NCBI GenBank assembly: GCA_963774455.1
Contig: CAVZFD010000002.1
Span: 62,001 to 126,000, forward strand
DNA length: 64,000 nucleotides
DNA from: DATFVA01 sp963774455
Lineage (GTDB): Bacteria; Bacteroidota; Ignavibacteria; Ignavibacteriales; Ignavibacteriaceae
Direction of reading: 5' to 3'
A program made the translations under genes and the position numbers. Under the pieces are notes generated by a model, which was not told the DNA's origin, did not search any database, and was given only the letters and a program-made list of their open reading frames with translations. Positions 45,448 to 55,028 of the stretch are shown one piece after another (within the stretch, counting starts at the first letter, position 1; every line of letters begins with the position of its first letter).

Positions 45448-46773
45448 ATGAAATCTCCCGGGAACAACCTTAAACTTGCATTCCGCGCATTAAGTCATGA
45501 GAATTTCCGGCTGTTTGTGTCGGGACAAAGCTTATCGCTAATTGGAACATGGATCCAGCGTGTTGCGGTGACCTGGCTTGTCTACCGTCTTACCAATTCC
45601 GCTTTTATGCTTGGTATTGTTGGATTTTCAGGACAGCTTCCGCTGTTTGTTTTAGCACCGTTTGCGGGAGTGCTGGCAGATAAATCTAATCGTCACAAGC
45701 TCCTCCTGTACACACAATTGCTGGCTTTAGTGCAGGCTCTTATTCTTTCCTTACTCGTTTTTACTGAAGCTGTTCAGATCTGGCAGCTCATATTTCTAAG
45801 TGTAATACTGGGAATCATAAGTGCTTTTGATATGCCCATCCGCCAGGCTTTTGTTGTTGAAATGATTGATAATAAGAAGGAAGATCTCGGGAATGCAATC
45901 GCATTTAATTCTTCGATGGTAAACGCGGCAAGGCTCGTCGGTCCTTCTATTGCGGGAATACTTATTGCGACAGTGGGGGAGGGGTGGTGTTTTCTGATCA
46001 ATGCTTTAAGCTTTTTTGCTGTGGTTATATCATTACTGAAAATGAAAGTTGAGCCTGTTTTAATGAAACCGCGCGAGTCTAAAGTTTTCAAACAGTTATC
46101 TGAAGGATTCAATTACACATTCGGCTTTGCGCCCATCCGTTACCTGATTGTGCTGTTAAGTGTAGTTAGCCTGGTGAGTACTTCGATTACCCTGCTGGCC
46201 CCGGTTATCGCCAAAAAATACCTTGGCGGAGGGGCGGATACCTTCGGATTCCTGATGAGTGCATATGGTTCAGGAGCTTTGCTTGGGGCATTCTACCTGC
46301 TGAATAAAAAAAATGTTCTGGGTCTGGGAAAGCTTATCGGGATTGCAGTCTTACTTTTCGGGAGCAGCCTTGTTTTATTTTCGTTCTCGCGTATTTTTAT
46401 TGTTTCCATTGTTGTTATGGCAGGGGCTGGACTTGGTATGATGCTTCATGTTGCTTCAACCAATACTCTTCTCCAGACATTATCCGAGGAAAGTAAAAGA
46501 GGAAGGGTGATGAGTTTTTACGGAATGGCTTTCAGGGGAATGAGTCCTTTTGGAAGTCTTTTAGCGGGAGGATTGGGAAGCAGCATAGGTGCGCCGGCGA
46601 CAATTCTGGCAAGCGGCGTAGTATGTCTTACGAGCGCTGTTTTTTATCTTAAGAAGCTTCCACTCATCCGGGATATTGTAAAGCCTATTTACCGGAGCAT
46701 GGGTATTCTTCCTCAGATTGCCGAGGGGGTGGAACAAGCTACCACCCCGACTGTTAAATCGGACGATTGTTGA
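45448..46773 (+). CDS. MFS transporter, MFS_3 (EntS-like) type
   Basis: 441 aa, 12 predicted membrane segments. The N terminus HENFRLFVSGQSLSLIGTWI and motif A (GVLADKSNRHKLL) match the MFS_3 group of exporters (EntS, macrolide-type); the second half begins around YTFGFAPIRYLIVL. The substrate is unknown. There is no clear ribosome site before the ATG. Flanked on both sides by pairs of the same 51-base repeat. Confidence 0.85.
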   Translation: MKSPGNNLKLAFRALSHENFRLFVSGQSLSLIGTWIQRVAVTWLVYRLTNSAFMLGIVGFSGQLPLFVLAPFAGVLADKSNRHKLLLYTQLLALVQALILSLLVFTEAVQIWQLIFLSVILGIISAFDMPIRQAFVVEMIDNKKEDLGNAIAFNSSMVNAARLVGPSIAGILIATVGEGWCFLINALSFFAVVISLLKMKVEPVLMKPRESKVFKQLSEGFNYTFGFAPIRYLIVLLSVVSLVSTSITLLAPVIAKKYLGGGADTFGFLMSAYGSGALLGAFYLLNKKNVLGLGKLIGIAVLLFGSSLVLFSFSRIFIVSIVVMAGAGLGMMLHVASTNTLLQTLSEESKRGRVMSFYGMAFRGMSPFGSLLAGGLGSSIGAPATILASGVVCLTSAVFYLKKLPLIRDIVKPIYRSMGILPQIAEGVEQATTPTVKSDDC

Positions 46774-46800
46774 TCTTTCTGAAACTATACGGGTTGCAAT

Positions 46801-46897
46801 AATCCAGTCTCTAAAGGATTGAATTGCGGTGGGAAATATTTTCAGCTGCAATAATGCAGCATCTACGGGGTTGATTTACCGCGGCTAATAATCGCAG
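46801..46897 (+). repeat. tandem 51-base repeat, right pair
   Basis: Unit 3 (46801-46852) reads AATCCAGTCTCTAAAGGATT, unit 4 (46853 on) AATGCAGCATCTACGGGGTT; they match units 1-2 at most positions, including CAGCTGCAATAATGCAGC at the junction. It lies in the 3' gap between the MFS and GNAT genes. Confidence 0.7.
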
Positions 46898-47365
46898 CTA
46901 TAACATCTTTTCATAACAGACGCTATCCGGGTCATCTTTATGTCTGCCATAAGGTTTAATTTTCTTATAACCGAATTTTTCATACAGGTTCATAGCTTCA
47001 GGCTGCTTTAGTCCTGTCTCAAGAATGACCTTTCTGTAATTCATTTCGACCGCAGTATCCTCAAGCCTTTTCAGAATTAACTTTGATAAGCCTCTCCCCC
47101 TGTATTCGTCTTTTACATACATCCTTTTTATCTCGGCTGTATGATCATCGAAATGTTTCAGGGCGCCGCAGGCTGCCGCATTGTTTTTATCATCTGCTGC
47201 TGCGAAGAAAATTATCATATATTTATTTTCTTCAACAAATTCTTCGAGACTTCCTTTTCCATATCTCAGTTCAAGGTCAGCGTGAAGGGAAGCAGACATA
47301 TCTGAAATCTCACTGGAGTCACCAGGCAGGATAATGATCTTATAGTTCATAGATTTTATGATCAT
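46898..47365 (-). CDS. GNAT-family N-acetyltransferase
   Basis: 155 aa. The acetyl-CoA binding motif is KRMYVKDEYRGRGLSKLIL (about residues 95-113), with the family's C-terminal part NLYEKFGYKKIK. Substrate unknown. The start (47365, TGATG junction) overlaps the stop of the TPR gene by four bases, giving translational coupling; MNYKIIILP at 47350 is an alternative start. Confidence 0.88.
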   Translation of the reverse strand: MIIKSMNYKIIILPGDSSEISDMSASLHADLELRYGKGSLEEFVEENKYMIIFFAAADDKNNAAACGALKHFDDHTAEIKRMYVKDEYRGRGLSKLILKRLEDTAVEMNYRKVILETGLKQPEAMNLYEKFGYKKIKPYGRHKDDPDSVCYEKML

Positions 47366-48168
47366 CTTCCTTTTTCATTACATATTGAACTAAGATAATG
47401 ATGAGCCGGGATACACCCCAACCGGTAAGCCTCCTTGAAATCCTTACAAGCTTCTTCTTTATTGCCAAGTTTGATATAGATCTTTCCTCTTTCATAAAAG
47501 GCTATTTCATAATTCGGATTTAGTTCTATGGTTTTAGTAAATTCGGCAAGTGCTTCGGTTAGTCTCTCTGAAGCGACCTCACATAAACCTTTACTAAAGC
47601 GGGCTTCTGCATTATTGGGTTTTAAAGAAATAAATTTGCTGAAATCATCAGCTGCTTTATCATATTGTTTAAGCTTTAAATTTGAATAACCTTTCTGGAA
47701 ATGTATGTCCGGTGCTGAAAATCCATAAGTAAGAGCCAGATCAAAATCGTTGAGGGCAGGAGAATATTCATTCCTAAAATTTTTTATTAATCCCCTATAA
47801 TAATAGGCCCCTGCATTAGCAGTGCCAGATTCTATTATTTTAGCAAATTCCAGTTCAGCACCGTCATAATCTTTTATTTTTAATTTACTTATTCCGCTCT
47901 TAAGACTTATTTTGTATTCTTCCTGCACAATATCATTACCTGTCATATCAGTTACGTTTTTACGGTAATCCGACCGGTATCTGAAGTCTTCTTTCACAGC
48001 CTCTTCAGCGAGCTGAGCTTTCGGAGTTAATTCCTTCTCAAGCATTTTCTCAAGTTTGCTGCGTTCAATGATGGAAGTCTTCGCAGGATTATTTGTTCGT
48101 TTAGCTTTTATATAAAGAATGAGAACAAGTAAAAGTAAAACCGAAAGGATTATTACATATGTCCACAT
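47362..48168 (-). CDS. membrane-anchored TPR protein
   Basis: 268 aa. N-terminal membrane segment (YVIILSVLLLLVLILYI), then TPR repeats about residues 95-250 (GISKLKIKDYDGAELEFAKI; YSNLKLKQYDKAADDFSKF; FYERGKIYIKLGNKEEACKD), a scaffold type. Coupled by ATGA overlap to the GNAT gene, with which it may share an operon. Confidence 0.85.
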   Translation of the reverse strand: MWTYVIILSVLLLLVLILYIKAKRTNNPAKTSIIERSKLEKMLEKELTPKAQLAEEAVKEDFRYRSDYRKNVTDMTGNDIVQEEYKISLKSGISKLKIKDYDGAELEFAKIIESGTANAGAYYYRGLIKNFRNEYSPALNDFDLALTYGFSAPDIHFQKGYSNLKLKQYDKAADDFSKFISLKPNNAEARFSKGLCEVASERLTEALAEFTKTIELNPNYEIAFYERGKIYIKLGNKEEACKDFKEAYRLGCIPAHHYLSSICNEKGR

Positions 48169-48258
48169 CTTTTTTTCTTTCGTATTATTGATGCAGCATT
48201 AGTCTTGAAAAATCTAATGATTTTTCAATTAATAATATACTAAATCTGAACTTTTTAA

Positions 48259-49596
48259 TCAGACTAATCCGGCTTTCTGCGTGGAACGCCGGTCGAGGAT
48301 CCAGCGGTAAAGCAGAAGCGCCACGGCAGCCGTTATTCCTATTACTGCAAAATAGTACCAGATATAATGTGCATGATCATAAGCATGCAGCATTTGTTCA
48401 GGGGAAAGAAATTCCGGGTCAGGTGCATAAGCAGTAAGCAGATAGCCTGAGATTCCGAAACCGAGTATTGAAGAAAGAAATGAATGAAGATGACTGAAGC
48501 CCAGGTAAAGTCCTTCCTCGCCTTTAGGGGCCTGAAGGGAGAAATATTCAAGGTAGCGGGGAGAGATAAAACACTCTGCGAGTCCCTGTACAACTATGCC
48601 GGCTATCATCATCACGGTTATGGGGTGGGCCGAAAATAATCCGAATATTGAGACAGACTGACCTGTAAGAGATTCAAGCACAGGGCTGGAAGCCATCAAC
48701 AATGCTGAAAGCGGCATCAGGAACATTCCTACCGTCATTGAAGAAACGGCTCTCACATTTTTCATCAGGTTAGTAATAAAAACCACGGATATCATCACAA
48801 CAAACGGATTAACATTTGCGATCCACTCAGGGGAAGCATGTTCTCCCACGGTGCGTAAAACATACTTCGGCATCGTTGCATACAACTGATGCTGTATTAT
48901 CCAGAAACCTGTAACAATAAGAATTAATATCAGAAGGCGGACATTGGTTACCACCCTTACAAATCCTCTCCATGCCTGAGAGAAAGTTTTGCCTTCGCCA
49001 TCCACATTAACGTTCTTATAATATATGTAGACCACGATGAACGCAATGAGCGTCATTGATGCGGCATAAAAATTTATTGATTCTACTCCCCAGGTGAGTC
49101 TTAAGGGATAAGCAAAAGTTTTACCCAGGAAAGCTCCGACATTCACCATACCATAAAATATGGAATATCCCCGGGCTCTTGTTTCTTCATTAGTTGTTTT
49201 GGCAACTGTACCTGTAATGATAGATTTTATAAATGAACCGCCGAACATCAAAACGACAAGGGCGGGGAGTACTGTAACTTTATAAGGAAGGGCACCGAGG
49301 GTGAAATAGCCAATCGTTAAGAGGCCGAATGCAAGGAGTATGGCATTCCTGAATCCGATTTTATCTGCATATGCTCCTGTAAAGGGAGGAAGGAAGTATA
49401 GTCCTGCTGCAAATATGCCCCCTATCCAGCCAGCTTCGATATCATCAAATCCCACAACCCTTGAAAGGTAAAGGGTAATAGCAATAAATACGGCGTAGTA
49501 AGCCGCACGTTCAAAAAGTTCTACAACGTTTGCTGTCCAGAATGCCCCCGGAAAGTTCCATGATGCTTTTGTCTTCGGATTATTTTTTTCAGTCAA
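48259..49596 (-). CDS. MFS transporter, POT-like
   Basis: 445 aa, 12 membrane segments. The motif ELFERAAYYAVF near residue 27 is the ExxERxxYY signature of proton-coupled peptide transporters (POT) and related MFS members; motif A-like GAYADKIGFRN follows. The peptide role is likely but not proven. Single gene. Confidence 0.82.
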   Translation of the reverse strand: MTEKNNPKTKASWNFPGAFWTANVVELFERAAYYAVFIAITLYLSRVVGFDDIEAGWIGGIFAAGLYFLPPFTGAYADKIGFRNAILLAFGLLTIGYFTLGALPYKVTVLPALVVLMFGGSFIKSIITGTVAKTTNEETRARGYSIFYGMVNVGAFLGKTFAYPLRLTWGVESINFYAASMTLIAFIVVYIYYKNVNVDGEGKTFSQAWRGFVRVVTNVRLLILILIVTGFWIIQHQLYATMPKYVLRTVGEHASPEWIANVNPFVVMISVVFITNLMKNVRAVSSMTVGMFLMPLSALLMASSPVLESLTGQSVSIFGLFSAHPITVMMIAGIVVQGLAECFISPRYLEYFSLQAPKGEEGLYLGFSHLHSFLSSILGFGISGYLLTAYAPDPEFLSPEQMLHAYDHAHYIWYYFAVIGITAAVALLLYRWILDRRSTQKAGLV

Positions 49597-49714
49597 ACTT
49601 TATACCCGGTGTTATTTTGTGAAAAAAAAATTTCCACAAAATTAAGAAATATCAGGAAAGTAAAAAGTTTAAACCGGTGCACACAGATATTTATTCCATT
49701 CCGGCTCTATTTAT

Positions 49715-50602
49715 TTATGTACGCGAGTCGAAAAAACTGGAATCATCGTAATGTTTAGAGCCGTAATAATCGGCACTTTTCTGACCCTGGGTATTTTTCT
49801 TCAGCGAATTCTGAAGAGTATTTTCATAATCGCGGTCAATATCCCCTCCTGGATAGGAAGGATAGATTTTCAGATCATCATCTTTAAGGTCCACAAGCAC
49901 CCTTTTTTGTTCCTGAGCCAGAGAGGCAAGACCTATCGGCACAAGGTAATCTCGTCCCGGCACCATTGTATCAATATCGAGGTACCTTATTTTATTTTTT
50001 CTTTTATCAATGATAAGCTCATTAACCTTTCCGAGCCTGGTATTATCAGAAGTTATCACATCCCAGCCCCTGATATCGGGATTTTGTCCCAGCACCTTTG
50101 ACTTATCCAGTTCCGCAAGCCTGTAGAGATATTTATCACTCCTTCTGTAGAATCTGCTATCATCATAAAGGGTGTCATTATAAAAATCTTCTTCAGCCTC
50201 AGCCTTATAATCGGGATTCAGACTCTTTCTAAGATCTCTTTCATAGTCCCTGCTGATAGAGCCTCCCTGGTAGGAAGGGAGCTTAAGCAAAGTAACGGTT
50301 TCTATATCATTTACCCTGACCCTTTCCTCCTTCGTATCAAGCTCTGCAGCACCGATCGGTATCAGCAGGCGCCGTTCGTCTGTCCCTACATCGCTTATCT
50401 CATTATTAATATTTACATCAAGATAACGGACCTTCATTGCATCAAGATCGACAATAAGTTCCTTTACCTTACCTATCATTTTCCGGTCGGAGCTCATTAC
50501 ATTCCAGCCTCTTACATCAGGGTCATTATCGGCAACTTCATAATCGGTAAGCTCTGATAACCTATGCAATCCGGGTTCAAGGCGTTTTTCATCGGGACTC
50601 AT
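49715..50602 (-). CDS. protein with two PRC-barrel domains
   Basis: 295 aa. Two copies of a PRC-barrel domain at about residues 20-125 and 165-270 (PDVRGWNVMSSDRKMIGKVK then IRYLDI..., and PDIRGWDVITSDNTRLGKVN), each followed by a YPGGxIxRDYE tail. The copies arose by internal duplication. PRC-barrel proteins bind other proteins or tether reaction centres and ribosome factors; here no partner is seen. Followed on the same strand, 37 bases upstream in transcription, by the 50640 gene. Confidence 0.82.
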   Translation of the reverse strand: MSPDEKRLEPGLHRLSELTDYEVADNDPDVRGWNVMSSDRKMIGKVKELIVDLDAMKVRYLDVNINNEISDVGTDERRLLIPIGAAELDTKEERVRVNDIETVTLLKLPSYQGGSISRDYERDLRKSLNPDYKAEAEEDFYNDTLYDDSRFYRRSDKYLYRLAELDKSKVLGQNPDIRGWDVITSDNTRLGKVNELIIDKRKNKIRYLDIDTMVPGRDYLVPIGLASLAQEQKRVLVDLKDDDLKIYPSYPGGDIDRDYENTLQNSLKKNTQGQKSADYYGSKHYDDSSFFDSRT

Positions 50603-50639
50603 TACAACCTCCTGTCATTCTATTATATTCTAAATAACT

Positions 50640-51269
50640 TTATTTATTAAGCGTATACCCTTGAGATAAATTTACCTGCTGAAGGATGTTTCCGGCTTCA
50701 GCAAAAAAATCTTTTATTTTATTTATCTGACTTCCAAGGGATTTTGATGTATCGATGTTTGACTCAATACGCTTCAAACTGGCTGCATTATTACTGCCCG
50801 CCGACGCACCAGAATTCCGAATCGATTTTATAGCATTTACAGCAGCCGAAAAAGCAGGTTTAACCTGGCTAAGATAATTTCGGGCAGTAGTATCAATCTT
50901 TACAATAGTTCTGTCGAGCGAATCAATTTTTTCATTAAACTGAGTGTTAGCTGAATCTGTTCGATCTGCGACGTAGCTAAGTGCAGACTGAAGTTTAATA
51001 ATTCCCTGTTCAGTATACCGCTTAGGCGTAAGATTCTTAGTTGTGTCCCTAGCATAGTCGACAAAATCCTTTACGTCATTTGAGGTATCGACCGGAGCCT
51101 CATATCTATAGCTGCTATTAGTACTGTCGCCTGAAAGCACCTGGCTATCATTATCTTCAGGCCTGTACACATACGTAAGCATGAACCAGATAAATCCCGC
51201 CAGAATTATAATTCCTATTATCCATGGCCAGGGGGATCTTTGCCTTTTCTGGATTTTTATTTCTGCCAT
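50640..51269 (-). CDS. membrane-anchored hypothetical protein
   Basis: 209 aa. Basic N terminus (KIQKRQRSPWP), one membrane segment (IIGIIILAGFIWFMLTYVYR), then a long helical extracytosolic region with Ser/Asn-rich runs and coiled-coil character (DSLDRTIVKIDTTARNYLSQV). Probably co-transcribed with the PRC-barrel gene. Family not recognised. Confidence 0.72.
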   Translation of the reverse strand: MAEIKIQKRQRSPWPWIIGIIILAGFIWFMLTYVYRPEDNDSQVLSGDSTNSSYRYEAPVDTSNDVKDFVDYARDTTKNLTPKRYTEQGIIKLQSALSYVADRTDSANTQFNEKIDSLDRTIVKIDTTARNYLSQVKPAFSAAVNAIKSIRNSGASAGSNNAASLKRIESNIDTSKSLGSQINKIKDFFAEAGNILQQVNLSQGYTLNK

Positions 51270-51592
51270 TTTATATCCTCACATTTTAATAGTAAAATGG
51301 AAATATTCTCAAAATAAAGTGATGATTATGACCACAGAGGAAGGGGCAAAGAGGAAAGAGGCAAAGGGCGTGGGGCATGGAGCACAGGGCAGGGGGCAAA
51401 GGGCAGAGGGCAAAGGGCAGAGAAGTTATTTTCCTTTCTTATTACAGAGAATCTCCTTTTCGAACAGAGAAATTCACTATATAAAGATTCAACACTCATT
51501 CATTCATCATATTTAAGTTTAAGGGTTAATATGTCATTCTATAAATAGTTGACGGTGGAACGCTTTTTGACTTCCTTATCAGAGGAGAATTT
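51270..51592. repeat. intergenic heptanucleotide repeats before hydF
   Basis: 51345-51425 carries GGCAAAG/AGGGCAG/AGGGCAA units of seven bases (GGGCAAA, AGGGCAG). No gene. The last 60 bases are the hydF leader, ending in GAGGAG before its ATG. Confidence 0.8.
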
Positions 51593-52840
51593 ATGCGCAA
51601 AGAAAATGATTCTTTGGGGAGTGAGCGTAAAAAACAGATTGTTTTTGTCGGGCGTAGAAATGTTGGAAAGTCATCCCTCGTTAATGTTTTCCTTGGACAA
51701 GATTTAAGTATAGTCAGCAACATTCCCGGTACAACTACCGAGCCGGTTAGAAACATAATGGAACTGCTTCCATACGGGCGGGTTCTTCTTATTGATACTG
51801 CCGGTATAGATGACTACGGAGAACTGGGAAGCAGAAGAATAAGCAGGACGATAAAAGCAATTTCCGGTGCAGATTTCGCGGTTGTAGTTGTTGATGCAAC
51901 TCAGACATTATCAACCGAAGAATATGAACTTCTTAACTACCTGGATAAAATATCAGTTCCTTTCGTTATCGCCGCTAATAAAATTGAATTGGGGATAAAT
52001 CCTGATCTTCTCGGAGAAATAAAGCTGCTGAGTGCGGTTCACTTTGAAATATCCTGTAAGCTCGGGGTGGGTATTGAACCGCTTAAAAGGAAAGTCATAA
52101 GAAGCCTGCCTCCGGATGATGATCCTGCACTGATCGGTGACCTTGTCAGTCGTGGTGACATAGTTGTTCTTGTTGTCACTGTCGACCTTGGAGTTCCAAA
52201 GAGCAGGCTGATGCTGCCCCAGGTACAGACAATAAGAGAAGCTCTCGAAAAGGATACCATAGTACTCATAGTTAAAGATAAAGAGCTGCAGCTGACTTTA
52301 AAATCTCTAAAATCAAAACCTGACCTTGTTGTTACAGACAGCCAGGCTGTGATGCGCGTAGCAGAAAACGTACCTGAAGATATAAGGATGACCACATTTT
52401 CCATACTGATGGCGAGAAACAAGGGCGATCTCAAAACTTTCATCAAAGGTCTGAAAAGAATTGACGAGCTAAAAGACGGAGATAGGGTACTGATTGCCGA
52501 AGCATGCTCTCATCATGATCAGGATGATGATTTAGGAAGGATTCAGATACCGCAATGGCTGAGACACCATACAGGGAAAGACCTGGTGATTAATTTCGCG
52601 CAGGGTTCTGAGTTTCCCGAAAATCTTTCACAATACAAACTTATCATCCACTGCGGAGCCTGTCTGTTGTCGAGGAAGATGATGCAGGTCCGTCTGAATG
52701 AAGCCAGGCTGATGGATGTCCCGGTAGTTAACTATGGAATTATTATATCATACATGCACGGTGCCATTCCCAGGGCGCTTAAGCCTTTCAGGGAAGCGAT
52801 CGGTGAGTGGAAAAAAAGTTCTCAGAAAACTTGTGCATAG
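51593..52840 (+). CDS. hydF: [FeFe]-hydrogenase maturation GTPase HydF
   Basis: 415 aa. GTPase domain with P-loop GRRNVGKSS (residues 20-28), switch motif IPGTTTEP and DTAGIDD; the [4Fe-4S]/cluster-carrier domain ends with Cys305-x-His307 (EACSHH) and His353-Cys354-x-x-Cys357 (HCGAC), the CxHx(46-53)HCxxC pattern of HydF. HydF is the scaffold on which the 2Fe subcluster is built by HydE and HydG before transfer to HydA. First gene of the hydrogenase operon; hydE and hydG are not in the window. Confidence 0.94.
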   Translation: MRKENDSLGSERKKQIVFVGRRNVGKSSLVNVFLGQDLSIVSNIPGTTTEPVRNIMELLPYGRVLLIDTAGIDDYGELGSRRISRTIKAISGADFAVVVVDATQTLSTEEYELLNYLDKISVPFVIAANKIELGINPDLLGEIKLLSAVHFEISCKLGVGIEPLKRKVIRSLPPDDDPALIGDLVSRGDIVVLVVTVDLGVPKSRLMLPQVQTIREALEKDTIVLIVKDKELQLTLKSLKSKPDLVVTDSQAVMRVAENVPEDIRMTTFSILMARNKGDLKTFIKGLKRIDELKDGDRVLIAEACSHHDQDDDLGRIQIPQWLRHHTGKDLVINFAQGSEFPENLSQYKLIIHCGACLLSRKMMQVRLNEARLMDVPVVNYGIIISYMHGAIPRALKPFREAIGEWKKSSQKTCA

Positions 52841-52940
52841 AAGGTACAAAGTGCCTGCTGAACTTGCTTATGCAGAAATGAATGTACAAAATTTTAGTGC
52901 CGGGTGCCGGTACTAAGTTAAAACTAAAACAGGACAAATA

Positions 52941-53321
52941 ATGACCAAAATAGTAATAATAGACGATGATCCCGATATCCTGGATGTGAGCAAAATAGTT
53001 CTGACCTCTAAAGGTTACAAAATCTATACTGCTCAGAATCCGGATGACGGCTACAAATTGATCAAAGATCAGAAACCTGATCTTATCATTCTCGATGTTA
53101 TGATGAACGAACCCGATGATGGTTTTTTTCTTGCTCAGAAACTGAGGAGGGAAAAAATTACAACTCCCATCATCATGTATACATCAGTTTCAAAGGCATT
53201 AGGATTCGAGTTCGGTAAAAGCGAGATGGTGCCTGTTGACGAATACGTAGAAAAACCAATATCGCCCGATGAACTGATTGCAAAAGTTGAAAAACTTCTG
53301 CACGAAAAGGTAAAGGAGTAG
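52941..53321 (+). CDS. single-domain response regulator (receiver)
   Basis: 126 aa, one receiver domain, no output domain. Phospho-acceptor Asp in LIILDVMM (about residue 52), acid pair IDDDPD at the N terminus, YTS and EKP (Thr/Lys switch residues) present. It lies between hydF and hydC, 100 bases after hydF. With the histidine kinase at 56960 it would form a dedicated two-component pair, or act as a phospho-relay. Confidence 0.9.
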   Translation: MTKIVIIDDDPDILDVSKIVLTSKGYKIYTAQNPDDGYKLIKDQKPDLIILDVMMNEPDDGFFLAQKLRREKITTPIIMYTSVSKALGFEFGKSEMVPVDEYVEKPISPDELIAKVEKLLHEKVKE

Positions 53322-53324
53322 CAT

Positions 53325-53798
53325 ATGCTTGTATATGAAAAAAATAAGCTGTCAGAGGACATTGAATCCTTTATCGGGAAATACGGATCAGACAGATCTG
53401 CCCTGCTTCCGATCCTGCAGGCTATCCAGAGGAAATATCATTTTATTTCGGGATTCGCACAGCAGGAAGTAGCACGACTTTTGAATATTCATCCTGTTGA
53501 GGTGAATAGTGTAATAACTTTCTATTCCTTTCTTCATGAAATTCCGCAGGGTAGAAATATCGTGCGGCTATGTAAAACCATTTCCTGCGATATGGCCGGC
53601 AAAGAGGAAGTAGAAAAGGCTGTTCAGAGAGAACTGGGCATTTCATTCGGCGAAACTACTAAAGATAACCGTATTACACTTGAGCATACCAATTGCCTTG
53701 GTATGTGCGATGAGGGACCGGCAATGCTGGTAAACGAGAAGATATATACTCAGCTCGATCCCGAATCAGCTGTAAAAATTCTGAGTGAGATTAAGTAG
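53325..53798 (+). CDS. hydC: HydC, NuoE-like [2Fe-2S] subunit
   Basis: 157 aa. Matches the 24-kDa subunit NuoE: the C-x4-C pair in LCKTISCDM and the C-x3-C pair in NCLGMCDEGP hold one [2Fe-2S] cluster. It forms, with hydB and hydA, the NAD(P)H-linked part of a soluble [FeFe]-hydrogenase. AAGGAG precedes the ATG; the previous gene ends three bases before it. Confidence 0.93.
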   Translation: MLVYEKNKLSEDIESFIGKYGSDRSALLPILQAIQRKYHFISGFAQQEVARLLNIHPVEVNSVITFYSFLHEIPQGRNIVRLCKTISCDMAGKEEVEKAVQRELGISFGETTKDNRITLEHTNCLGMCDEGPAMLVNEKIYTQLDPESAVKILSEIK

Positions 53799-53807
53799 GA
53801 GAATGAA

Positions 53808-55028
53808 ATGAATATACCTTACACAACTAAAAAACGATACGGACCAGTTTTGTTTTCCGAATACAGCAGGGGTGACGGAATAAGACAGCTGATCTCAAAA
53901 TCACGTGAAGATTTGCTATTTGAATTAAAAACTTCCGGTTTAAAAGGCAGAGGAGGTGCAGGATTTCCAACTTCTACGAAATGGATGCTTACAGCGGCTG
54001 CCATTGCTGAGAAGAAATTCCTTGTATGCAATGCTGATGAAGGCGAGCCGGGGACATTCAAAGACCGCGTACTTCTGCTTGAATATCCTGAGCTGGTATT
54101 CGACGGAATGGTAATCGGAGGCTTCACAATGGGTGCCCGGACAGGTATAGTATACCTGCGCGGGGAGTATGAATATATGCTTGAATACCTTGAAGAATAC
54201 CTTATGAAGATGAGGGAAGATAATCTCTTAGGCAGCAATATACTGGGGATAAAGGATTTCAACTTTGATATCAGTATCAGACTTGGATCGGGCGCTTATG
54301 TTTGCGGCGAGGAAACCGCACTTATTGAATCCCTCCAGGGAAACAGGGGAGAGCCCCGCAACCGGCCGCCTTACCCTGTAAATACAGGCTATATGGGGTA
54401 CCCAACGTCGGTTAATAATGTGGAAACTCTCGCCTCGGTTCCACATATCGCCGTAAAGGGAGGTGAATGGTTCAGATGTTTCGGTACGGATAAATCAACT
54501 GGCTCAAAGTTATTTTCAGTTTCGGGCGACTGCGGAAGGCCGGGAGTATATGAATTACCGTGGGGAACCTCTATAAGACAACTGCTTAAAATAGTTGAGG
54601 CTAAAGATACCAAGGCTGTCCAGGTGGGCGGAGCTTCGGGAAATTGTATCCCGAAAACTCAGTTTGACCGCATCCTTGCTTATGAAGATGCTGCAACCGG
54701 GGGATCGATCATTATCTTCAATGAATCGCGTGATATGCTTAAGGTACTTAAAAACTTTCTCGAATTCTTTGTGGAAGAATCGTGCGGACAATGTACACCC
54801 TGCAGGATAGGCAATGTTAAACTCCTTGCCGGTGTTGAAATGATTGAAAAAGGAGAATTCACTTTTTCATACATCAATACATTGAAGGAACTCGGCAGGA
54901 CAATGCAGGTCGCCTCCAAATGCGGATTGGGCCAGTCATCACCGAATTCTTTTATTTCAATTCTCGAAAACTTTAAGGATGAAATATTCCACACAAACGG
55001 AAAGGTGAGAAAAAATGGAAAAGCGTAA
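53808..55028 (+). CDS. hydB: HydB, NuoF-like flavoprotein subunit (short form)
   Basis: 406 aa, only the NuoF core: FMN/NADH-binding GRGGAGFPTSTKW and NADEGEPGT, the Gly-rich GAYVCGEETAL, and the [4Fe-4S] motif SCGQCTPCRIG near residue 330. The thioredoxin-like [2Fe-2S] domain at the N terminus and the extra two-cluster ferredoxin domain at the C terminus, which many electron-bifurcating HydB proteins (about 600 aa) carry, are missing. So the enzyme may be a plain NADH-dependent hydrogenase rather than bifurcating. Its 3' end overlaps hydA by 14 bases. Confidence 0.92.
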   Translation: MNIPYTTKKRYGPVLFSEYSRGDGIRQLISKSREDLLFELKTSGLKGRGGAGFPTSTKWMLTAAAIAEKKFLVCNADEGEPGTFKDRVLLLEYPELVFDGMVIGGFTMGARTGIVYLRGEYEYMLEYLEEYLMKMREDNLLGSNILGIKDFNFDISIRLGSGAYVCGEETALIESLQGNRGEPRNRPPYPVNTGYMGYPTSVNNVETLASVPHIAVKGGEWFRCFGTDKSTGSKLFSVSGDCGRPGVYELPWGTSIRQLLKIVEAKDTKAVQVGGASGNCIPKTQFDRILAYEDAATGGSIIIFNESRDMLKVLKNFLEFFVEESCGQCTPCRIGNVKLLAGVEMIEKGEFTFSYINTLKELGRTMQVASKCGLGQSSPNSFISILENFKDEIFHTNGKVRKNGKA

